A stretch of 9,858 nt of DNA. Source: Candidatus Hodarchaeota archaeon. GTDB lineage: Archaea; Asgardarchaeota; Heimdallarchaeia; Hodarchaeales; YT1-057. The notes under the pieces are model-generated. The model was not told where the DNA came from. It searched no databases and saw only the letters and a program-made list of their open reading frames with translations. Position 1 is the stretch's first letter; every line of letters begins with the position of its first letter. The stretch lies in contig JAEOTI010000366.1 of the NCBI GenBank assembly GCA_016839955.1, positions 1 to 9,858 on the forward strand, given 5' to 3'. Below are positions 1-5,808 of the stretch, piece after piece. The position numbers were made by a program, and so were the translations under genes.

Positions 1-1
1 A

Positions 2-742
2 GAAAAAGCCCTTAGTTTTGTACGTCAGAAGACTGAGAAAATTATAGATTTAAACAAATTGCCTACTGATGAAGGAATTGAATTTAAGATTGTTACTGAT
101 CGTCCTTGGAGTGCCTTTAATTGGTACCTTGGTGAAGCTCAATCAAAAATTGACGTTAATGTGGATGATCCAAGAAATGCATTAACTTTATTACACACTA
201 TTGCTCATGAAACTTATCCCGGCCATCATTTAGAACATGTGTTTAAAGAACAGCTTTTATATTACGAAAAAGGGTATGTTGAAAACTCTGTACTTCTCAC
301 ACTCGCCCCAGAAAGTCTGATATCTGAAGGTATTGGTAATTATGGAGTAGAGCTGGTTTTAACTCCCGAAGAAAATTTAGAATGGGCAATGGAAGAAGTA
401 ATTCCAATATTACAAAAATGTCCAGAAATTGATAATGACACCCATTTGAAGATCTCAGATGGTTCCAAGGCCTTTGGATCTCTAGGCGGTCATTTAGCAT
501 TACTAATGTATGATGAAGGCTATTCTGTTGAAGAAACTATATCTTTCGCTTTAGAACACACCTACCTAACCGAACAACGTATTCGATCATATTTAAAATT
601 CATTCAAGACCCGTTGTGGAGAAGTTACGTCTTTAATTACTATTATGGGGAGAAACTAGTAAAAGAATACACCGAGAAAGGAGATAAAGCCTCTAGATTC
701 GGAAATCTACTTCAGAAGCAATTTTGTGCCTCACTACTGTGA
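2..742 (+). CDS. Putative zinc metallopeptidase-like protein (DUF885-like, HETYPGHH motif), 5' truncated
   Basis: This is the 3' part of a larger gene. The frame is open from the first complete codon at base 2 (Glu-Lys-Ala...), so a TTG at 59 is an internal Leu codon and not a start. About 246 residues are visible up to a TGA stop at 740..742. The key motif is His-Glu-Thr-Tyr-Pro-Gly-His-His, with its first His codon at 206..208. About 40 residues later comes Ile-Ser-Glu-Gly-Ile-Gly-Asn-Tyr. A His-Glu-x-x-Pro-Gly-His motif followed by a downstream Glu-Gly is typical of DUF885-type gluzincin-like proteins, so zinc-dependent hydrolysis is plausible, but the substrate is unknown. The upstream segment with Pro-Trp-Ser-Ala-Phe-Asn-Trp-Tyr-Leu-Gly also fits my memory of that group. 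No membrane segment is seen. The gene is tail-to-tail with the antiporter, six bases away. Family assignment is moderately sure; activity is not shown. Confidence 0.7.
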   Translation, partial: EKALSFVRQKTEKIIDLNKLPTDEGIEFKIVTDRPWSAFNWYLGEAQSKIDVNVDDPRNALTLLHTIAHETYPGHHLEHVFKEQLLYYEKGYVENSVLLTLAPESLISEGIGNYGVELVLTPEENLEWAMEEVIPILQKCPEIDNDTHLKISDGSKAFGSLGGHLALLMYDEGYSVEETISFALEHTYLTEQRIRSYLKFIQDPLWRSYVFNYYYGEKLVKEYTEKGDKASRFGNLLQKQFCASLL

Positions 743-748
743 ATATCC

Positions 749-2092
749 TCATTTTAGCAGATCATTTTTTCTACTAACCATAATTGGATCATCCCCTTCA
801 AGTATTTCTTTTATTATTTTAGGTGGTTCACCTTTCTTCGGACTTAAAACGGGCTCATAAAAAGCTTCCAACTCACCAGCCTGATTTAATGCCCATTTCA
901 CAAGAAGGGGTGCAAACAATTGTACAACCAAAGTTGTTGCAGTAACTGTTCCTAAGATTAGGACTCCTGCATCAGCAGCTTCCCCTCCTAGCTTTGAAAA
1001 TTTTTCTGCAACAAGGACGGCCAATGCTACTGGTACACCCGCTTGGCTTAGGAGACAAATACCTAAATATTTTTTAACATGTTCTGGGGATTGTGCAATG
1101 TTTGATCCGGCGTATGCACCACCAATTTTTCCTACAGACCTTCCTAGTATGTATAATGCTCCAATAAGTCCAACTCCTATGAATCCTGCAGGATCTGCTT
1201 CTATTCCCACCATTATGAAGAATATTGCTATTACAGGCGCCCCTAATCGGAAAACTTGATGAATTAATTCTCTTGTATCGACTTTTGTCAAGGATTCTGC
1301 AACAGTACCATAAACCATACAAGCTAAAATAAGAGAAAGATCTAATATTGAAGCAATCCCAATTAATGCAATAAGAGTCCCAAATACTAACTCTAGTGTC
1401 TCAATAGGATCTTCCACACGGGGGATGATTATAGCAACAATTCCCCCTGCGAGAAAACCAATAACACAAGATGCAACCGAATGATAAAGCCCTTTTATTA
1501 TTAAATCTAGAACATCGAAAGAACCAGATTTGTAAATACTAAGGGAGAATTCCAAGGCTATATCGATTAAGACAATTGCTAAAATGTCATCCAATACTAA
1601 AATTGCCATTAAAGTTGTACTTAATTCTCCTTTTGCTTTATATTCCCAAACGACGTCTGCAGTAGCTGCAGGAGCAGTCGCAGATGCTAAAGCACCGAAA
1701 ACTAGGGCAATTGGGACAGATTCTGTTACAATATATGTAAGAATCGAAACTAAGACTAATGCTCCAACTGATTCAAAAAATAGAATAATCAGGATTTTTG
1801 GATCCAATTTTTTAATGGTTTCAAAATCGAGTTCGTGACCTATATTAAAGCCAATAAATCCTAATGCAAGAGCTACTATAGGAGATAAGTATTCGAGAAC
1901 TTCATCCTTCCCAAAATTTGGAAGGACGTCAAAAGCTACTCCAATTAAAATTCCCATTACTAATAAGCCTAGCACGCTTGGAATACCGTATCTCTTGAGA
2001 ACTAAGGCACCAAAAATACCAAAAAATAAAATAACCCCTAATTCAATTAGCAAAATATCAAAGACTTCTGTCATTCGGAACCATTTTCCCAT
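749..2092 (-). CDS. Cation:proton antiporter (CPA1/CPA2 superfamily, Asp-Asp type)
   Basis: A 447-residue integral membrane protein with about 12 to 13 hydrophobic segments between residues 8 and 400, then a charged cytosolic tail (about 401-447) with no TrkA/RCK nucleotide-binding domain. The family marks are an Asp-Asp pair at 168-169 in Val-Leu-Asp-Asp-Ile-Leu, an Ala/Thr-rich broken-helix segment just before it (136-146), Gly-Arg-Ser-Val-Gly-Lys at 317-322, and Leu-Ser-Gln-Ala-Gly-Val-Pro at 348-354. In known antiporters an Asp-Asp pair goes with electrogenic Na+/H+ exchange (NapA/NhaA type), whereas KefB/KefC have Gln-Asp, so Na+/H+ exchange is the better guess. The start is taken at ATG 2092; Met at 2074 is an alternative, and neither has a good ribosome binding site. 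It is a single gene, read away from fprA. Superfamily is sure; the ion is inferred. Confidence 0.88.
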   Translation of the reverse strand: MGKWFRMTEVFDILLIELGVILFFGIFGALVLKRYGIPSVLGLLVMGILIGVAFDVLPNFGKDEVLEYLSPIVALALGFIGFNIGHELDFETIKKLDPKILIILFFESVGALVLVSILTYIVTESVPIALVFGALASATAPAATADVVWEYKAKGELSTTLMAILVLDDILAIVLIDIALEFSLSIYKSGSFDVLDLIIKGLYHSVASCVIGFLAGGIVAIIIPRVEDPIETLELVFGTLIALIGIASILDLSLILACMVYGTVAESLTKVDTRELIHQVFRLGAPVIAIFFIMVGIEADPAGFIGVGLIGALYILGRSVGKIGGAYAGSNIAQSPEHVKKYLGICLLSQAGVPVALAVLVAEKFSKLGGEAADAGVLILGTVTATTLVVQLFAPLLVKWALNQAGELEAFYEPVLSPKKGEPPKIIKEILEGDDPIMVSRKNDLLK

Positions 2093-2130
2093 TAAAGGAG
2101 AATGTATGTTTTTTTGGATCTTTGAGGTTA

Positions 2131-2140
2131 ATTATATTTT
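2131..2140 (-). promoter_or_regulatory. Candidate TATA box for the antiporter gene
   Basis: On the minus strand this reads AAAATATAAT. Its centre lies about 43 nt upstream of ATG 2092, so a start site about 26 nt downstream would leave a leader near 18 nt. No ribosome binding site is evident in that leader. This is a composition-based guess in AT-rich DNA. Confidence 0.3.
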
Positions 2141-2373
2141 TGATTTCTTAAGCAAAACCCTCCTTCCATGACACAAGGTAGTAATGATTCAATTTGTCTT
2201 ACATATTGACCTAGAACAAATATATCATTTAATAGAAATTTCTACTTCTATAGTTCTAAAAACACAGTATTACTTACCTAAAAGATTCTTAAGAGATCGA
2301 ATCTATTTCTATCATTTTTCTAAACAAACTTATCTATTTAGAGTCTTAATCTTTTATTTTTATAATTAATCAT

Positions 2374-2383
2374 AAATTATATT
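2374..2383 (+). promoter_or_regulatory. Candidate TATA box for fprA
   Basis: AAATTATATT, centred about 86 nt upstream of the fprA ATG. Transcription starting about 25 nt downstream would begin near 2403, between the two dyads at 2384..2400 and 2406..2423, and leave a leader of about 60 nt containing the AAAGGT ribosome binding site. A competing box, TTAAATA at 2435..2441, would start transcription almost at the ATG and exclude that site. The choice is inference only. Confidence 0.3.
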
Positions 2384-2400
2384 CAATGGTAAAACCGTTG
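2384..2400. promoter_or_regulatory. Imperfect dyad upstream of fprA (possible operator)
   Basis: CAATGG and CCGTTG face each other across a 5-nt spacer (TAAAA); five of the six positions are complementary and the sixth is G-T. It lies just downstream of the candidate TATA box and about 65 nt before the fprA ATG, where an archaeal repressor could block initiation. Arms this short can arise by chance in AT-rich DNA, although these arms are relatively GC-rich for the region. Confidence 0.3.
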
Positions 2401-2409
2401 GGTTCTTAG
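2398..2409 (+). repeat. 12-mer TTGGGTTCTTAG, copy 1 (upstream of fprA)
   Basis: An exact 12-nt match to 3714..3725. This copy ends 55 nt before the fprA ATG. It is GC-richer than its surroundings and overlaps the TTAGG-N8-CCTAA dyad. See copy 2 for the comparison. Confidence 0.45.
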
Positions 2410-2423
2410 GTAGTTGTTCCTAA
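2406..2423. promoter_or_regulatory. Inverted repeat TTAGG-N8-CCTAA upstream of fprA
   Basis: Two perfectly complementary 5-nt arms (2406..2410 and 2419..2423) are separated by 8 nt, about one helical turn centre to centre, which suits a dimeric regulator. The left arm overlaps the 12-mer TTGGGTTCTTAG (2398..2409) that recurs upstream of the TPR gene. No known regulator motif was matched. Confidence 0.28.
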
Positions 2424-2445
2424 TGATATTTTGATTAAATAACTG

Positions 2446-2455
2446 TATAAAAGGT
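2446..2455 (+). promoter_or_regulatory. Ribosome binding site element TATAAAAGGT of fprA
   Basis: The AAAGGT end can pair with the archaeal anti-Shine-Dalgarno (CACCTCC) and lies 9 nt before ATG 2465. The identical 10-mer sits the same 9 nt before the rubrerythrin ATG. The TATA-like half is too near the ATG to be this gene's promoter box, because transcription would start inside the coding sequence. Confidence 0.5.
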
Positions 2456-2464
2456 CGGAAAGAG

Positions 2465-3670
2465 ATGACTGTCGAGATTAAACCAAATGTTTTTTGGATT
2501 GGAGTAAATGATCGAACCACAGATTTGTTTGAGGGCATGTGGCCAATCGCTGACGGAGTTAGTTATAATAGTTACTTGATAAAAGATAAAAAACCGGTTC
2601 TTATCGACTTGGCAAAATCTACTCATGGCGACGCGTTTATTGAGCAAATAGAAGAGATAATGCCTTTATCTGATTTAAATAAAGGATATCTTGTTTTAAA
2701 TCATCTAGAACCGGATCATACTGGAATATTGAAATCGATAAGAAGGAATTTACCAGATATACAAATTGTTGCAACCAGAAAAGCCCTTACAATGACAAAA
2801 GCGTTTTATGGCATTGATGAAGGCTTCTTGGAAGTTGATGATGGTAGTACTCTAGATACTGGTGATCGAACGCTCTCTTTCTATAAAACACCTTTTGTGC
2901 ATTGGCCTGAAACAATGATGACTTTTGATCCAACATCCAAAATTCTATTCGCTTGTGATGGGTTCGGAGGATATGGCGCATTAAGAGGCGCAATTTTTGA
3001 TGATGAAATTGCAGATTTAGATTTTTATCGAAGAGAATCTTTACGATATTACGCGAATATTGTAGCGAAATTTTCTAATTCTGTTTTGAAAGCAATAAAC
3101 AAATTAATAAAGGCTAATGTTCCAATTGAAGTCATTGCACCGTCTCATGGAATAATTTGGAGAAAAAATCCATCCGAAATAATCCAACTCTATCAAAAGT
3201 GGGCAGGTTATGCTCAAGGACCTAGGGAAAAAGCAGTCACGCTTGTATATGGCTCTATGTATGGTAATACGGAAAAAATGATGAATAATGTAGCTCAAGG
3301 AATATCTAGTATAGGAGTGCCTGTTGAGATTTTTGACGCAGGTCGAGTTCATGTTTCCTACATTCTTTCTGCTTTATGGAAAAATGAGGGAGTAATAATC
3401 GGTGCTCCCACCTATGAAACTGAAATGTTTCCTCCAGTTGCACATGTCCTTGATATCGCTCGACGCAAACGAATTATTTATCGAACTGCAGCACTTTTTG
3501 GCTCATATGCCTGGTCAGGGGGAACAAAACGAGAATGGACAAAATTTGTTGAGCAGCTAAAATGGCGGGTTATTGAGGAATTTGAATTTCATGGTGGACC
3601 AACAAAAGAAGATTTACAAAAAGGATTAGAATTTGGTAAAAAGTTTGGGGAGGTCATTAAAAGCAAATAA
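2465..3670 (+). CDS. fprA: FprA family class A flavodiiron protein (O2/NO reductase)
   Basis: A 401-residue cytosolic protein of normal length for class A flavodiiron proteins. Residues 1-250 form the beta-lactamase-like diiron domain, with all expected ligands: His80, Glu82, Asp84 and His85 in His-Leu-Glu-Pro-Asp-His, then His146, Asp165 and His228. Residues 256-400 are a flavodoxin domain, with the FMN phosphate loop Gly-Ser-Met-Tyr-Gly-Asn-Thr at 263-269 and the flavin-contact segments Ala-Pro-Thr-Tyr-Glu-Thr-Glu (314-320) and Gly-Ser-Tyr-Ala-Trp-Ser-Gly-Gly (346-353). The family reduces O2 to water (or NO to N2O), using rubredoxin or, in methanogens, F420H2 as donor. Rubredoxin genes nearby make rubredoxin a fair guess. 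There is no C-terminal rubredoxin or flavin reductase extension. ATG 2465 is preceded by AAAGGT. It is followed 113 nt later by the TPR gene on the same strand. Confidence 0.95.
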   Translation: MTVEIKPNVFWIGVNDRTTDLFEGMWPIADGVSYNSYLIKDKKPVLIDLAKSTHGDAFIEQIEEIMPLSDLNKGYLVLNHLEPDHTGILKSIRRNLPDIQIVATRKALTMTKAFYGIDEGFLEVDDGSTLDTGDRTLSFYKTPFVHWPETMMTFDPTSKILFACDGFGGYGALRGAIFDDEIADLDFYRRESLRYYANIVAKFSNSVLKAINKLIKANVPIEVIAPSHGIIWRKNPSEIIQLYQKWAGYAQGPREKAVTLVYGSMYGNTEKMMNNVAQGISSIGVPVEIFDAGRVHVSYILSALWKNEGVIIGAPTYETEMFPPVAHVLDIARRKRIIYRTAALFGSYAWSGGTKREWTKFVEQLKWRVIEEFEFHGGPTKEDLQKGLEFGKKFGEVIKSK

Positions 3671-3689
3671 TTAAAGAAATTTACTTTAT

Positions 3690-3716
3690 TACCATTTTCT
3701 TTTAATTTTTTTTTTG
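3690..3716 (+). terminator. T-rich terminator after fprA
   Basis: From 20 nt after the fprA stop the non-template strand is T-rich (ACCATTTTCTTTTAATT...), ending in an uninterrupted T-run at about 3706..3715. No strong hairpin precedes it. Archaeal RNA polymerase terminates at such U-runs without a stem, so fprA and the TPR gene are probably separate transcripts or only partly coupled. Confidence 0.5.
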
Positions 3717-3725
3717 GGTTCTTAG
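3714..3725 (+). repeat. 12-mer TTGGGTTCTTAG, copy 2 (upstream of the TPR gene)
   Basis: Identical to 2398..2409 and ends 58 nt before the earliest possible TPR start, a distance close to that of copy 1 from fprA. Both copies are followed by a TTTTnnTTAAATA stretch (2429..2441 and 3731..3743), though at different spacing (19 and 5 nt). A shared cis-element is possible. A weaker relative, TTGATCCTTAGAT, lies on the minus strand upstream of rubrerythrin (6426..6438). Confidence 0.45.
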
Positions 3726-3735
3726 ATGCTTTTTA

Positions 3736-3744
3736 GTTAAATAT
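3736..3744 (+). promoter_or_regulatory. Candidate TATA box of the TPR gene
   Basis: TTAAATATA lies 41 nt before the TTG at 3784. A start about 26 nt downstream would fall near 3766, leaving a short leader (about 18 nt) if translation begins at 3784, or about 60 nt if it begins at 3826. It directly follows the T-rich terminator of fprA, which supports independent transcription. Weak evidence. Confidence 0.35.
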
Positions 3745-3783
3745 AGTACTTTAAATTCTACCCTGAAACATTCAACTTGAAAC

Positions 3784-5307
3784 TTGTTATCGATTAATAA
3801 AAAAACCTTTAAGAAGGCTATATATTTGAATTTGACCTTAAAAAAAATAAAGAAATTACGATTAGAAGGTCATTTCATTAATGCTATCGAGTTAATAGAA
3901 GAAGAACTAATCTCTCAACAATCTAATGATTCTTCCTTTCATATTGCTGTTCTTAATGAAAAAAGTGCCTGTTTTTGTTCAATCGGAAATTATGATGAAG
4001 CAATATTAATAGCATTGGAAGCAATTGAATTATTAAGAAATGAGTCTGGAAAAGAAAAACTACACTCTGATGCCCTAAATATCCTTGGTCGAACGTATTG
4101 GGAAAAGGGTGACTTTGAAAGGTCAAAATTGTATCTTAATAATGCTTTGAACACTGCTAGAAATACTTTTTATGGATTTGGAATTGCATCAGCATTAAAC
4201 ACACTTGGCTTAGTTTATTGGCAAGAGGGAGACTTAGAACAGGCAGAAAATCATTATCTTGAAAGCCTTTCTCTATTTGAAAAAGAAAATGATCAATATG
4301 AGCGAGCAAGACCTATTAATAATTTGGCAATTCTATATTGGCAGCGTGGATACTTTAAAGAAGCTGAAAAATACTTTCTAAAAAGTCTAGAGATTTGTGA
4401 ACAACTTGGAAACCCACAAAATATTGGTAAAGCATCAAGTAACTTGGGAGTCCTTTATTGGTTAAGAGGGGAGGTTCAAAAGGCGGAACACCGTTTTTTA
4501 AAAGGTTTAGATAATTTTATGAGGGTTGGGAACTCACAAGATATAGCAAGGCTGTTAGTAGATCTCGCAATTCTTTATAGGCATCAAAATTCACTCAATA
4601 AAGCACAAGATTATTGTAATCGCGGAGTAATTTTATTAAAGAAAATTAATAATCACTTTGAACTAGCTAATGGTCTTCATCAATATGTTGTTCTTCTAAC
4701 TGAAATGAATGAAATAGAAAAAGCTAAGCATGAATCAGCGTTTTTGAAAGAGATTTTTGATAAATCTCCTATTCCAGAGATAGAAGGAAGATGGTTCCTG
4801 GCTGAAGGCACTATCAAACTGAAAGAACATGATTTAAATGAAGCTCTTATATTTGCTGAAAAATCTAAATGCATTGTTGAAGCTATACCTCATTTTGGAA
4901 TGGTAATTGAATCTACTAAGTTACTTCTCGAAGTTTTATTAAGTTTGTATTTGTTGAATGAACAAGATGATCTCATTCCTAAAATTGAATACAATTTAAA
5001 TAGTTTAGAAGAATTTACAAAGCAAAAAAAACTCTTTGGAACGTATGTTGAAACTTTACTCCTGCAAGGAGTTTTCAGAAGAGCAACCTATGATTACACC
5101 GAAGCTATTGAAATCCTAGAACGCGCAACACTTTTAGCTAAAGAACAGGGGATAATATCAGTATTCGAAAAAGCTCAATTTGAATTAAATAATATTAAAT
5201 CAAATTTTAGTTCTTTAAATCGCATGCAAACATCACAAAAGAAAATTGAACAAATGGAGTTACAAAATGTTCTATCTTATATTAAACAAGTGAAAGAGTA
5301 CCTTTAA
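3784..5307 (+). CDS. Tetratricopeptide repeat (TPR) protein
   Basis: Up to 507 residues, soluble, no signal peptide. Helical repeats are spaced about 40 residues apart (TPR_12-like). The clearest units begin near residues 57, 97, 137, 177, 217 and 257, each with the signature Leu-Gly/Ala-x-Leu-Tyr-Trp...Gly-(Asp/Tyr/Glu)...Ala-Glu; further degenerate units lie at about 297-370 and 421-454. The C-terminus (about 470-507) looks like an amphipathic helix or coiled coil. The start is uncertain: an in-frame stop at 3778 bounds the frame and no early ATG exists. TTG 3784 is the first usable codon but has no ribosome binding site. TTG 3826 has AAGAAGG at 3811..3817, 8 nt before it, and would remove 14 residues. 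TPR arrays bind other proteins; no enzymatic domain is present. It lies between fprA and the convergent rubredoxin cluster, so its partner might be redox-related, but nothing in the sequence shows that. Confidence 0.85.
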   Translation: MLSINKKTFKKAIYLNLTLKKIKKLRLEGHFINAIELIEEELISQQSNDSSFHIAVLNEKSACFCSIGNYDEAILIALEAIELLRNESGKEKLHSDALNILGRTYWEKGDFERSKLYLNNALNTARNTFYGFGIASALNTLGLVYWQEGDLEQAENHYLESLSLFEKENDQYERARPINNLAILYWQRGYFKEAEKYFLKSLEICEQLGNPQNIGKASSNLGVLYWLRGEVQKAEHRFLKGLDNFMRVGNSQDIARLLVDLAILYRHQNSLNKAQDYCNRGVILLKKINNHFELANGLHQYVVLLTEMNEIEKAKHESAFLKEIFDKSPIPEIEGRWFLAEGTIKLKEHDLNEALIFAEKSKCIVEAIPHFGMVIESTKLLLEVLLSLYLLNEQDDLIPKIEYNLNSLEEFTKQKKLFGTYVETLLLQGVFRRATYDYTEAIEILERATLLAKEQGIISVFEKAQFELNNIKSNFSSLNRMQTSQKKIEQMELQNVLSYIKQVKEYL

Positions 5308-5321
5308 TTCAACTTCATTTT

Positions 5322-5504
5322 TTATTTATACTTATCCATCTTAATAAAAAATTCGACACTAGCTCCACAAATAGGACAAACAAACGTATCTGGCAATTCC
5401 TTAAATTTAGTCTTGGATGTAATACCCAATTCAGGAACTCCCACTGTTGGATCGTAAGACCATCCACAGATTCTACAGGTCCATTGAGTAACTATTTCAC
5501 CCAC
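5322..5504 (-). CDS. Rubredoxin, divergent, charge-neutral
   Basis: A 60-residue rubredoxin: Cys10-Arg-Ile-Cys13-Gly and Cys43-Pro-Ile-Cys46-Gly supply the four Fe ligands, with conserved Tyr17, Pro19, Phe34, Leu37-Pro38 and Phe41. It differs from standard rubredoxins in the loop between the Cys pairs: the usual Gly-Asp-Pro is Gly-Val-Pro, and the usual Pro-Gly-Thr is Ser-Lys-Thr, with extra Lys at 31, 33 and 35. Acidic and basic residues balance (7 and 7), whereas rubredoxins are normally strongly acidic. A one-electron carrier role in the cytosol is expected, but the partner may differ from that of the neighbouring rubredoxin. The start is GTG 5504; AAGGA lies only 3 nt before it and no ATG is available. 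It is the last gene of the rbr-rd-rd cluster, 47 nt after the second gene, and converges on the TPR gene with a 14-nt gap. Confidence 0.9.
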   Translation of the reverse strand: MGEIVTQWTCRICGWSYDPTVGVPELGITSKTKFKELPDTFVCPICGASVEFFIKMDKYK

Positions 5505-5511
5505 TTTCCTT

Positions 5512-5550
5512 AAAAAAAATAGAAGAAGGACTAAATAACAATCGGATTGT
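5512..5550 (-). terminator. Possible attenuator between the two rubredoxin genes
   Basis: Immediately after the stop of the upstream rubredoxin the minus strand carries the dyad ACAATC-C-GATTGT (5538..5550; in RNA a 5-bp stem with a 3-nt loop), and 18 nt later a run of eight T (5512..5519) just before the next gene's GTG. The U-run could cause partial termination and lower expression of the last gene. The stem is short and weak, so this could be chance. Confidence 0.35.
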
Positions 5551-5551
5551 A

Positions 5552-5716
5552 CTAGTCCTCAATTTTTATGAAATCGCTTTTACCAGCACCACAGTCTGGA
5601 CAAACAAAATCATCTGGGATGTCTTCAAACTTTGTACCTGGCTCAATCCCTTCATCAGGATCGCCTACATCCTCATTATAGATCCAACCACAGATTGTAC
5701 ATTCCCATTTTGCCAT
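5552..5716 (-). CDS. Rubredoxin, typical acidic form
   Basis: A 54-codon gene, easily missed for its size, starting at ATG 5716 and ending in TAG at 5552..5554. It is a textbook rubredoxin: Cys6-Thr-Ile-Cys9-Gly-Trp, the Gly-Asp-Pro-Asp-Glu-Gly-Ile loop (18-24), Pro-Gly-Thr-Lys-Phe (26-30), Ile-Pro-Asp-Asp-Phe-Val (33-38) and Cys39-Pro-Asp-Cys42-Gly. The four Cys bind one Fe. It is very acidic (15 Asp/Glu against 4 Lys/Arg). AAGGAG at 5727..5732 is the best Shine-Dalgarno in the window, 10 nt before the ATG. It lies 92 nt downstream of rubrerythrin on the same strand, so it is the natural electron donor for rubrerythrin and perhaps for the flavodiiron protein. Identity is sure; donor specificity is inferred from family knowledge and position. 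Confidence 0.96.
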   Translation of the reverse strand: MAKWECTICGWIYNEDVGDPDEGIEPGTKFEDIPDDFVCPDCGAGKSDFIKIED

Positions 5717-5726
5717 TTTTAAATTT

Positions 5727-5732
5727 CTCCTT
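5727..5732 (-). promoter_or_regulatory. Ribosome binding site of the acidic rubredoxin gene
   Basis: AAGGAG on the minus strand, 10 nt before ATG 5716, a canonical match to the 16S rRNA 3' end. It fixes the start of this very short gene. Confidence 0.75.
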
Positions 5733-5808
5733 TGAAATACTAAGATTATCTATTGATTCTATCTTGTTTGAGAATAAATTGGTTAATTCTAAGTAAACAA
5801 TAAAAGAT

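Larger units (their letters stand above)
2093..2464. other. Divergent intergenic region between antiporter and fprA
   Basis: A 372-nt gap that must hold the promoters of two divergently read genes. It is strongly AT-rich. The left 70 bases hold the candidate antiporter TATA box. The middle (about 2180-2370) shows only an inverted repeat, AGATTC...GAATCT at 2283..2304, around the palindrome TCTTAAGA. The right 90 bases hold a TATA-like stretch, two dyads and the start region of fprA, listed separately. A 61-codon open frame at 2184..2369 has no recognisable motif and no ribosome binding site, and looks like chance. No tRNA or other structured RNA was recognised. Confidence 0.6.

Noticed and set aside
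59..61. TTG as the start of the first gene
   Set aside because: The frame is open upstream to the window edge and the upstream residues look like ordinary coding sequence, so the gene is truncated and the TTG is internal.
2184..2369. 61-codon open frame in the antiporter-fprA gap
   Set aside because: No motif, no ribosome binding site, and low-complexity Ile/Tyr/Phe/Leu-rich content as expected from translated AT-rich intergenic DNA.
2446..2452. TATAAAA as the fprA promoter box
   Set aside because: At about 13 nt before the ATG it would start transcription inside the coding sequence; it is better read as part of the leader with the ribosome binding site.
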